Of a DNA stretch of 64,000 nt, positions 27,994 through 35,748 are shown one piece after another; position 1 is the stretch's first letter; the number at the start of each line of letters is the position of its first letter. The stretch covers positions 496,001 through 560,000 of the forward strand of contig JAXMGT010000001.1 of the NCBI GenBank assembly GCA_046347155.1, read 5' to 3'. This DNA is from RPQJ01 sp046347155. GTDB taxonomy: Bacteria > Pseudomonadota > Gammaproteobacteria > Steroidobacterales > Steroidobacteraceae. The notes under the pieces were generated by a model, which was not told the DNA's origin, did no database searches, and saw only the letters and a list, made by a program, of their open reading frames with translations. The translations under genes were made by a program, and so were the position numbers.

Positions 27994-29548
27994 ATCGGGG
28001 TGGTTGCGTCGTCGACCAGGCCAGGTCGCGGCTTGCAAGGTGTCCGAGCGGATTCGAGAAATCCCCCTCGAGGCCCGGCGCCACGAGGCGCTTCGTGACG
28101 CGGTGGAAGACCGGGATCACCGGCACGTCCTCGAGCAGCTGTCGTTCCGCCGACGACAGCAGTTCCATCCGGCGCGCCGGGTCGGTCGTGGTTCGCGACT
28201 CCGCGAGCAGCGCGTCATAGGCCGAGCTCGAGTAGCCGAACGTGTTCTGCGGATGTCCCGTCGCGAACACGGCCGCGAATGCCTCCGGGTCCGCGAAGTC
28301 CGCCGACCAGCCGAGTCGCACCAGGTCACAGTCTTTCGGGTTCGCGAGCGTATCGAGGTAGACGTTCCACTCGAGTTCGACGATCTCGGTGTCGACGCCG
28401 AGCGTCGTGCGCCACTGGTCCGCGAGCGCGACCGCCGTTCGGCGGTGATTCGCGCTTGCGTCCGTGCAAAGCACGATCCGCGTCGGTGCGCCGCCGCGCG
28501 CTGCGGCATGTTGCCAGGCCTCCCGCGCACCGGCCACGCGCCCGTCTGCGTCATACGTGCTCCACGTGTAGTGCGCGCCCGGGTAGCCCGGCAATCCCGG
28601 GGCCACCCACTCGTATGCGGGCCGCTCGCCCGCGCCCGTCACCTGGCCCGTGATGCGCTCGCGGTCGATCGCCATCGCGAGTGCCCGCCGCGCGTCGCGA
28701 TCACCGAGCCGGCGCAGGTTCGCCGCGTAGGCATAGGTGTTCAGGTACGGGGCCGTGCGCAGCCGGCCCGGGAGCGTCGCCCGGATGTAGGGCAGGTTCT
28801 CGTTCGGAACCTCGCTCGTGAGTGCGAGCGCGCCGGTCCTGAACAGGTTGAATTCGGTACGGAGGTCCGGGACGGTGACGTGCCGCACGCGCCCGATCGC
28901 CACGTGCCCCGCGTCACGGTACCGTTCGTTGCGTTCGAGCAGCACGTCCCGGCCGCGCCGCCACTCGACGAGGCGGTACGGCCCGTTGCCGACGGCCGGG
29001 TCGCGGGCATTGAGCGGAGCGGCGACCGGCAGCGCGAGGACCGAGGGCAGGTACGGCATCGGCCGGCCGAGCGTCAGGACGAGCGTTGTGTCGTCGGGTG
29101 CGTCGACGGCTGCGATGCCGTCCAGCAAAGGCGCATTCGGCGCCGTCGAGCCGGGTGCCAGGACGTTGCCGATCCCGGCGGCATAGTCGCGTGACGTCAG
29201 TGGATCGCCGTTGGACCAGCGCAGCCCCGGGCGCAACGCAAACGTCCAGCGCAGCCCGTCGGCCGACACCGTCCAGCGCTCGGCGGCGCCCGGCACGATC
29301 GCGCCCTCGGCGGCTTCCGTCGTCAGCCCCTCGTAAAGGTCGCCGACGATCGCGAGCGAGGCATTGTCGCTGGCCTGCCGCGGGTCGAGCGTTTCGGGTT
29401 CCGCGCCGAGGCCGCGCCGCAGCTCGGTCGCGGAGGGCGGTGTTCCGACCGCGGCCGGCCGGTCATCGCACGCGGTCCCGACCAGCGCGGCCACGACACC
29501 CGCGGCCGCGAGCCCCAGCCGTCGGGCGATGGCACCGGTGTTCGACAT
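27992..29548 (-). CDS. Oligopeptide ABC transporter substrate-binding lipoprotein (OppA-like)
   Basis: A protein of 518 residues; start MSNTGAIARRLGLAAAGVVA with lipobox-like VGTAC. It is family 5 extracellular solute-binding: LRRGLGAEPETLDPRQASDN at the N-terminus, VGDLYEGLTTE, WTFALRPGLRWSNGDPLTSRDY (the family signature), GNGPYRLVEWRRGRDVLLERN and CDLVRLGWSADFADPEAFAA. It would capture oligopeptides in the periplasm. No permease or ATPase genes are adjacent, so it is either an orphan receptor feeding a distant Opp system or has a peptide-recycling role. It lies 26 bases downstream of the TerB/DUF697 gene. Confidence 0.87.
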   Translation of the reverse strand: MSNTGAIARRLGLAAAGVVAALVGTACDDRPAAVGTPPSATELRRGLGAEPETLDPRQASDNASLAIVGDLYEGLTTEAAEGAIVPGAAERWTVSADGLRWTFALRPGLRWSNGDPLTSRDYAAGIGNVLAPGSTAPNAPLLDGIAAVDAPDDTTLVLTLGRPMPYLPSVLALPVAAPLNARDPAVGNGPYRLVEWRRGRDVLLERNERYRDAGHVAIGRVRHVTVPDLRTEFNLFRTGALALTSEVPNENLPYIRATLPGRLRTAPYLNTYAYAANLRRLGDRDARRALAMAIDRERITGQVTGAGERPAYEWVAPGLPGYPGAHYTWSTYDADGRVAGAREAWQHAAARGGAPTRIVLCTDASANHRRTAVALADQWRTTLGVDTEIVELEWNVYLDTLANPKDCDLVRLGWSADFADPEAFAAVFATGHPQNTFGYSSSAYDALLAESRTTTDPARRMELLSSAERQLLEDVPVIPVFHRVTKRLVAPGLEGDFSNPLGHLASRDLAWSTTQPPR

Positions 29549-29574
29549 CGTCGCTGCCGGTCGTCGCACGCGCG

Positions 29575-30525
29575 TCAGGCGCTGCGCACGAGGTCCACGA
29601 GGCTCCGGGTGTCGATCGTGGACGCCCGCCGCTGGATCTCGGTCGTGTAGATCGGCGCGAGACCCCGCGCCTCGTCGACGAGTGCGGCGAACGTGTCCTT
29701 CAGCGTCGCCGCATCGAGCGTCCGGCCCCCGGCGTAGTAGCGCTGCGCGACCCGGCCGAGCGCATAGGTGGTCGCGAACGTGAGGCCGGAACTCGCCGCC
29801 TGGCGCCCGACCGTCCGCCCGAGACCGCCCGCGATGCCGCCGAGCAGTCCACCGAGCAGCTTGCGGCCGAGCTGCTCGACGTACTGGGACGTCAGGCCGA
29901 CGCCGACCGTCGCGATGAAGTCCTTCGCGTGCGTGGCGTCCATCGGGTAGCCGTAGGCCTGCCCGATCCGGTACACGAGCCGGACCTGCAGCGGGATGAT
30001 CGCCATCGACGACAGCGTCTCGGGCAGCAGTTCGAGCGCGGCATTCGTGATCGCCGCGTTCAGGATCATCTTGCCGATCTCGGCGTCGGGCACGCTTGCC
30101 TTGCCGAGCACTGCGCCGGCGATCGGCGGGGCGCCGGACGGCTCGACCGATGCGGACGCGAGTCCCTCGACGGTCGCGTGCACCGTGGCCGTGTCGGAGG
30201 CCGCGAGCCCGAGCACTTCGCCGAGGCGGCCGAGGAATCGCCTCTCGTCGGGTCCGCGGCTGCCGTCGGCCTCGCACACGCCGACCGCCATCTCGTAGGC
30301 GAACTGTCGCAGTTCGCGCGTGCCGAGCCCGGCGGCGACCTGCTCGAGGTCGGGCGGCGAGAGCAGCACGTCGCGGTGCAGCGCCGCGAGGTCGACCGCT
30401 GCGCCGGGCGCGACGGACTTCGCGATGCGCGCAACGGCGTCGCGCTCACGCTCGTCCTTCATCCCGTCCGCATAGGCGGCCATCAATACCACCGTCATCA
30501 CGGCCCGCGCTTCCTGTTCGTTCAT
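29575..30525 (-). CDS. TerB-like and DUF697 domain protein
   Basis: A protein of 316 residues starting MNEQEARAVMTVVLMAAYADG. Residues ~1-110 form a TerB/DjlA-N-like helical domain with a conserved acidic pattern (AYADGMKDERERDAV and EMAVGVCEADGSRGPDE). Residues ~150-260 match DUF697: ITNAALELLPETL, RIGQAYGYPMDATHAKDFIA, a Gly-rich membrane-associating stretch GLLGGIAGGLGRTVGRQAAS, and ATTYALGRVAQRYYAGG. TerB proteins are linked to metal stress and DUF697 proteins to membrane association. Upstream, the gene follows two membrane-protein genes on the same strand (12-base gap), so it probably belongs to their operon. Confidence 0.75.
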   Translation of the reverse strand: MNEQEARAVMTVVLMAAYADGMKDERERDAVARIAKSVAPGAAVDLAALHRDVLLSPPDLEQVAAGLGTRELRQFAYEMAVGVCEADGSRGPDERRFLGRLGEVLGLAASDTATVHATVEGLASASVEPSGAPPIAGAVLGKASVPDAEIGKMILNAAITNAALELLPETLSSMAIIPLQVRLVYRIGQAYGYPMDATHAKDFIATVGVGLTSQYVEQLGRKLLGGLLGGIAGGLGRTVGRQAASSGLTFATTYALGRVAQRYYAGGRTLDAATLKDTFAALVDEARGLAPIYTTEIQRRASTIDTRSLVDLVRSA

Positions 30526-30536
30526 GCGTACTCCCG

Positions 30537-31631
30537 TCAGTAACCGCCGCTGGCCCCGCCGCCGCCGAAGTGCCCGCCGCGTGGATCCGTCGCGCCGGGC
30601 GCTTCCGTCGGCGGCGCAACCCGGGCCGTCAGGATCGCGGTTCCGGCCGACTGCAGCAACTCGAGTGCTTCGGCGTCGTCCTGCGACCTCGACGTGATGC
30701 CGCGTCGGGGCACGCGCAGCCAGTGTTCGAGCACGAGGCCGGCACCGAGTGCTGCCGCGCCGCCGAGGATCATCTGCGCCTCGATCGGCAGCGTGCTGAG
30801 CGTGCCCGCTTCGACGGCCGCGCACGCGATCGCGACCAGGCCGCCCGCGAGCGGCGCGTGTCGCCGTCGCCTCACGCCGGCCGTGATCGATGCGAGTCCG
30901 TACGCGAGCAGGACGGCCGTCACGACGAGCGGCGTGTACGCCGGCCGGTCGGAAGGTCCCCACGGCGAAACCCCGGACCACAGCCAGGTCGCCGGTACCA
31001 CGACGGCGGCGAGCCAGTCGAGCGTCCGGTCGTGCGAGGGCCGGACACGTCCCCGGGCACCGGCTGCGAGGGCGAGCACCGCGACCCCGGTACCGAGCGC
31101 GAGCTGGCTCCAGGAGCCACCGGCCATCAGGCCGGACCTCGTCAGCGTCCCGTTCAGCCATGCGATCGCAACGACAACGCCTGCCGTGGTCACGAATCCG
31201 TTCCCGAGGCGCAGACCGGCACACGCGAGTGCCACCGCGATGCCAAGCTCGAGCCGCATTCGGTCGACAGAGCCGTCGTGTGGAACCGCCTGCCAGTACA
31301 CCCAGCCCGCGAGCATCGCGGCGCCGGCCGTCCATAACCCTTCCTCGACGCCCGAGGCGTGCAGCCGCCGCGAGCGGATCAGGAGTTCGGCCGCGGCGAG
31401 CGCCGCGAATCCGCTGGCCGCGAGCGTGCCGGGCCCGCCGAATCCGAGGACTGCGGCGAGCAGCACTGCGGCGAGGACGCCGAGCACGAAGAGTGCAATC
31501 CTCGCGAGCGGGCCCGTGACGCGCCAGCCGCCGGTGCGTCCCGCGATCACCGAAGGGTCGACGGTGCCGCGCAGGCGCGCCGCGACCGCGAGCCAGCGCT
31601 CCTCTCCGACGGTCGGGCGACCGCTGCTCAC
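30537..31631 (-). CDS. Multipass membrane protein with TPM-like Gly-rich tail
   Basis: A protein of 364 residues; GTG start overlapping the stop of the upstream gene (GTGA). Eight to ten hydrophobic helices (ALFVLGVLAAVLLAAVLGFGG, GVVVAIAWLNG, ALGTGVAVLALAAGARG and others). The C-terminal soluble tail ends RGGHFGGGGASGGY. That ending is strikingly like the Gly-rich, aromatic-terminated tails of TPM-domain (TLP18.3/YgcG) membrane proteins, although no TPM domain is visible. I do not recognise a named family; it pairs with the DUF2157-type protein upstream. Function unknown. Confidence 0.7.
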   Translation of the reverse strand: MSSGRPTVGEERWLAVAARLRGTVDPSVIAGRTGGWRVTGPLARIALFVLGVLAAVLLAAVLGFGGPGTLAASGFAALAAAELLIRSRRLHASGVEEGLWTAGAAMLAGWVYWQAVPHDGSVDRMRLELGIAVALACAGLRLGNGFVTTAGVVVAIAWLNGTLTRSGLMAGGSWSQLALGTGVAVLALAAGARGRVRPSHDRTLDWLAAVVVPATWLWSGVSPWGPSDRPAYTPLVVTAVLLAYGLASITAGVRRRRHAPLAGGLVAIACAAVEAGTLSTLPIEAQMILGGAAALGAGLVLEHWLRVPRRGITSRSQDDAEALELLQSAGTAILTARVAPPTEAPGATDPRGGHFGGGGASGGY

Positions 31632-32575
31632 GCGCCGCGCTCCTTCATCCGGCGCCGCAACGTCCAGATGGCCCACGCCGCGACGCCCACGACGGCCAGC
31701 GCGATGGCGGACGCCGTGCGCCCGCCGTCGACGCGGGGCAGGAGCGCGAAGCACAGGCCGAGCGCCGCGTACCCGATGCCGTAGACGATGAACGACTCGC
31801 GAGCGGCGAGCAGCCCGTGGCGTATCGAGAGCGCGGCCAGCGCGCCGAGGATCGGCAGGCCGGCCCAGGTCCAGCCCGGTTGCAGGCACCACGCGAGCGC
31901 GCCCCAGAAGGCCAGCGTCGCCGCACAGTGGTCGAACACGGCCCCGAACCCGGTCCGTGGTCGAAGCCGGATGTCGGCGACCTTCCAGATGGCCACAAGC
32001 GTGCCGCAGCTGAGGGCCCGCCCGCCGAACTCGACGCCGTCCGGCCAAGGCTGCAGCGGGTCCGCGTACGATGCGCCGACGCCGAACCACGCGGCGAGCG
32101 ATGCGAGCGATGCCGCCAGCACCGGTTTCGAGTCGAAAGCGTAGGCCACGGCGGCACTCGCCGCAGTGACGATCAGGAAGTGCCAGGACCAGGCTGGCCC
32201 GAGCATCCCGAACTGCACCTCGGCGTAGCCGAGGTCGGCGGCCGCGAGCAGGACCCCGAGGAGCAGCAGGTAGTCGGCCCCCGGGCCGGGCATCCGGCCG
32301 GCCCGGCGGGCCCGTAGGGCGGGCGCTGCCGAGGCGAGCGCGGCGAACGCGATGCCGGCGACGATGGCCACCGGTCCGAGCCGGTCGAGATTGCGGGCGA
32401 GCAGTGTGCCGACGCCTCCCGTCACGAGCAGCACGCCGCCGTACAGCAGCAGTCGAATCTCGCCGCCGACCGCGAAGACCTCGCCGCGCTCGACGGCGGC
32501 GAGGCGTGATGCGGCTTCGTCGTCGAGGACGCCCTGAGCGTGCAGCGCGCGGATCTCCGGTTCCAGTGAATGCAT
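31628..32575 (-). CDS. DUF2157-type multipass membrane protein
   Basis: A protein of 315 residues. A short cytoplasmic N-terminus (MHSLEPEIRALHAQGVLDDEAA, the helical DUF2157 lead) is followed by about ten hydrophobic helices and a basic tail (RRRMKERGA). It is the first gene of a run with the TPM-tailed membrane protein and the TerB/DUF697 protein. DUF2157 proteins are inner-membrane proteins without an established role. The start is supported by the conserved N-terminal helix. Confidence 0.75.
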   Translation of the reverse strand: MHSLEPEIRALHAQGVLDDEAASRLAAVERGEVFAVGGEIRLLLYGGVLLVTGGVGTLLARNLDRLGPVAIVAGIAFAALASAAPALRARRAGRMPGPGADYLLLLGVLLAAADLGYAEVQFGMLGPAWSWHFLIVTAASAAVAYAFDSKPVLAASLASLAAWFGVGASYADPLQPWPDGVEFGGRALSCGTLVAIWKVADIRLRPRTGFGAVFDHCAATLAFWGALAWCLQPGWTWAGLPILGALAALSIRHGLLAARESFIVYGIGYAALGLCFALLPRVDGGRTASAIALAVVGVAAWAIWTLRRRMKERGA

Positions 32576-32736
32576 GCAGGGACTCTATCGCCGGGGCCTA
32601 AGGCGGTCCATGCGGGTCCTGGCCGCGACCGGCGGCCGGCGAACCTTGCACCCCGTCACAGTCTGGCAGTCCCGCCGTTCCGCTTATGTCACCTGCGCTT
32701 TAGGCTCCGTCGCAACCGTACGAACAGGGCTGCGTC

Positions 32737-35700
32737 GTGCTGCGAGGAAAGTTCCGGCTGCCGAAAATCGGGCGCATCGCCATGGGTGGCGATTCGGGCG
32801 CCGATGCTCCAGACGGCGACCGCCCGCCGTGGCACCAGCGCGTCCGCGAAGGCTACCGCGAGTACGTCGAATCGCTGCCGCTCGCCGGGCAGTTCCGGGC
32901 TGCGGCCGTCGTCACGGTCGTGTTCGCGCTGCTCGGCGTCCAGCTCCTGCTCGGGCTCTGGGACTCGATCGGCGTGCGGCTGGACAACCGGTCCGACGCG
33001 GCCCGCATCGCTCACGACCTCGTCGAGCGTATCGACGACGAGGGGGCGGCGCGGTCACTCGCGCTGCTCTCGCACGACCGCCTCGTCACCGCGGCGATCG
33101 TCCGCTCGGACGAGGGCGCGATCGTCGGCCGCTACGGCGGCTCGGGACGCACGCTGCCGCAGGGTCGCAACTGGCCGCACCCGATGCTGCGGTTCTTCGG
33201 CTTCGAGCGCGACTACCTCGAGGTGCCCGTCTACATCGCCGGCGTCGGCCCCGGCACGCTCGGCCTCGAGATCGACAACCTTCCGCCGTGGAAGGCGATC
33301 CTCCACCGGATCGTGCAGCTGCCGTTCTTCCTCGCGCTCGGGATCGCGATGGCGATCTACGCCGCGAACGCACTCGCGGCGCAGGTGACCGAGCCGCTGT
33401 TCCAGCTCGCGATCCGGACGCGTCCGCGCGATTCCGGCGGCGCCCGGCGTGCGGTGCCGGGACGGCCGGAGGACTACAACGAGTTGAGCGAGATCGCGGG
33501 AAACTTCGAGGCGCTGTCAGCCAAGTTGAGCGACGCCGAGCGCGAGGTCACGAACGTGCGCGCGGCGATGCGGCGCGAGGTGGTCGAGCGGACCCGCGAA
33601 CTAGAGGAGCGCACGCGACGGGCGGAGTCGGTCGCCGATTCCAAGGACGAGTTCCTGGCGAACATGAGCCACGAGATCCGCACGCCGATGAACGGCGTGC
33701 TGGGCATGGCCGAACTGCTTGCCGGCACCGACCTCGACCGCCGCCAGCGGCGCTACGTCGACTCGATGCGCACGGCCGCCGAGACGATGATGCAGATCAT
33801 CAACGACATCCTCGACGACTCGAAGATCGAGGCCGGCAAGATGGAGCTGGTGCGCGAGCCCTTCGACGTCCGCGACTTCGCCGAGCAGGTGGCCGAAGTG
33901 TTCGCGGGCCGCGCGGAGACCAAGAAGCTCGAGCTGATCTGCCGTGTCGAGCCGACGGTGCCGGCCGCCGTGGTCGGGGACGCGCTGCGCCTCCGGCAGG
34001 TCCTGGGCAACCTGGTGTCGAACGCGGTCAAGTACACGCAGCGCGGCGAGATCCAGGTCCGGATCGGACTCGATGCGCTGCAGGGCGGTCAGTGCCGGCT
34101 GCACTTCAGCGTCTCGGACACGGGCCCCGGCATCCCCGAGGACGCGCAGGCCAGCGTGTTCGAGGCGTTCTCGCAGCTCCGCGGCGCGCAGCGCGTCGGC
34201 GGCACGGGACTCGGGCTCTCGATCGCCACGCGCCTTGTGCGACTCATGGGCGGCGAGAAGATCGAGCTGTGGAGCCAGGTCGGCAAGGGCAGCTCGTTCT
34301 CGTTCGTGCTGCCGTTCGAGGTGCGCGAGGCGGCGCCCGCGCCCGATCCCGCGAGCGATGAGTTTGCGGGCATGAGGATCATGGTCGTCGACGACAGCCC
34401 GTCGAGCTACATGCAGATCGACGAGGCGCTGTCGAACTGGTCCGCCGAGGTCACGGTCGTCACGAACGGACGCATGGTCCGCGAGCGGCTGCGCGAGGCG
34501 GCCGGTCGCGATCGCGCATTCGATGCGGTGCTGCTCGATCACTCGCTGCCCGACGTCTCGACGCAGGAGCTCCTGAAGTCGATCCGGCTCGACGCGCCGA
34601 TCGCCGGGACGTGGGTCGTGCTGCTGAGCGCATTCGACTACGACACCGGCTACGAGGGCAGCCAGGCGATCGAGCCCGACACCTGCCTCGCGAAGCCGGT
34701 GCGACTGAAGCTGCTGCGTGCGGCGCTGCGCGATGCGCGGCGCCCGAGGACGGCGGACGTCGGGACGCCGGCGCCTCCGGCGGAGGCGGGCGGTCCGGCG
34801 GTCTCGCTCGGTCTCGAGGTGCTGGTCGCGGACGACAACGAGATCAACCGCGAGGTCGCCCAGGCCATGCTCGAGCGCTCCGGCTGCCGGGTCACGCTCG
34901 CCGAGGACGGTCTCGCGGCCGTCGAGGCGGTCCGTGCCCGCGCCTACGACGTCGTGCTGATGGATTGCCAGATGCCGCGGATGGACGGGTACGCCGCCAC
35001 CGGCGCCGTGCGGCGTCTGGAACGCGAGAAGTCGCGCGCCGCCAGTGCAATCGTGGCGCTGACGGCCAACGTGCTCGCGCGGGACCGCACGCGTTGCCTC
35101 GAGGCCGGGATGAACGGCTTCCTGCCGAAGCCGTTCACGCAGGAACAACTGGTCGCGGCGCTGAAGCCAGTCGCCGAGTCGCTCGGCAAGCTCACGCTCG
35201 TCGAGGCCCGTCCCGCGCCCGTGCCTGCTCCGGCACCCGCGGCGGCGGCCTCGGCGCCACGGCCCGCGACGCCGGTCGCGCCGTCACCGGTCGCCGACGA
35301 CGAGGAGGAGATGCTCCTGTCCGACACCGTCGTGATGGGACTGCTGCAGGCCGAACCCGAAGGACAAGGTGCGGATCCGGCGCTCCCGGTGCTCGATCCG
35401 GAGCAGATCGCCGCGATCCGCGGCCTCGGCAAGCCGCAGGTCCTCGATCGCCTCTGCACGCTGCTCTACCAGACCGCGCCCGGGTCGATCGAACGCCTGC
35501 AGGCCGCGCTCGAGTCCGGCGACCTGGCGGCCGTCGCGGCCGTCGCGCATTCGCTCAAGTCACCGGTGAGCAGCCTGGGCGGACGCCGGCTCGCCGACCA
35601 GCTCGACCGTTGCGAGGGTGCGGCCCGCGACCGCGCCGACCTCTCGGCCGCGCGCGATGCCGCCTTCGGTCTCAGCCGCGCCTACGCGGACCTCGAAGCG

Positions 35701-35739
35701 GCGCTGCGCGCCGAGACCGCCCGCCCGACCGGCACCTGA
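32737..35739 (+). CDS. Hybrid sensor histidine kinase with two receiver domains and HPt
   Basis: A protein of 1000 residues. Membrane helix 1 is near residue 55-80 and helix 2 near 190-215, with a ~110-residue periplasmic sensor between, then a HAMP-like linker and coiled coil. The HisKA box NMSHEIRTPMNG has the phospho-His at ~312, followed by an HATPase with NLVSNAVKYT, SDTGPGIP and GGTGLGLSIA. Receiver 1 has Asp at ~601 (LLDHSLP), receiver 2 Asp at ~743 (LMDCQMPRMDGY), then a Pro/Ala linker and an HPt domain (AHSLKSPVSSLGG) with His at ~938. This is a complete BarA/ArcB-type phosphorelay in one chain. The GTG start is uncertain. The response regulator with EAL domain begins 9 bases downstream and is the likely partner. 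Confidence 0.9.
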   Translation: MLRGKFRLPKIGRIAMGGDSGADAPDGDRPPWHQRVREGYREYVESLPLAGQFRAAAVVTVVFALLGVQLLLGLWDSIGVRLDNRSDAARIAHDLVERIDDEGAARSLALLSHDRLVTAAIVRSDEGAIVGRYGGSGRTLPQGRNWPHPMLRFFGFERDYLEVPVYIAGVGPGTLGLEIDNLPPWKAILHRIVQLPFFLALGIAMAIYAANALAAQVTEPLFQLAIRTRPRDSGGARRAVPGRPEDYNELSEIAGNFEALSAKLSDAEREVTNVRAAMRREVVERTRELEERTRRAESVADSKDEFLANMSHEIRTPMNGVLGMAELLAGTDLDRRQRRYVDSMRTAAETMMQIINDILDDSKIEAGKMELVREPFDVRDFAEQVAEVFAGRAETKKLELICRVEPTVPAAVVGDALRLRQVLGNLVSNAVKYTQRGEIQVRIGLDALQGGQCRLHFSVSDTGPGIPEDAQASVFEAFSQLRGAQRVGGTGLGLSIATRLVRLMGGEKIELWSQVGKGSSFSFVLPFEVREAAPAPDPASDEFAGMRIMVVDDSPSSYMQIDEALSNWSAEVTVVTNGRMVRERLREAAGRDRAFDAVLLDHSLPDVSTQELLKSIRLDAPIAGTWVVLLSAFDYDTGYEGSQAIEPDTCLAKPVRLKLLRAALRDARRPRTADVGTPAPPAEAGGPAVSLGLEVLVADDNEINREVAQAMLERSGCRVTLAEDGLAAVEAVRARAYDVVLMDCQMPRMDGYAATGAVRRLEREKSRAASAIVALTANVLARDRTRCLEAGMNGFLPKPFTQEQLVAALKPVAESLGKLTLVEARPAPVPAPAPAAAASAPRPATPVAPSPVADDEEEMLLSDTVVMGLLQAEPEGQGADPALPVLDPEQIAAIRGLGKPQVLDRLCTLLYQTAPGSIERLQAALESGDLAAVAAVAHSLKSPVSSLGGRRLADQLDRCEGAARDRADLSAARDAAFGLSRAYADLEAALRAETARPTGT

Positions 35740-35748
35740 GGCACGACG

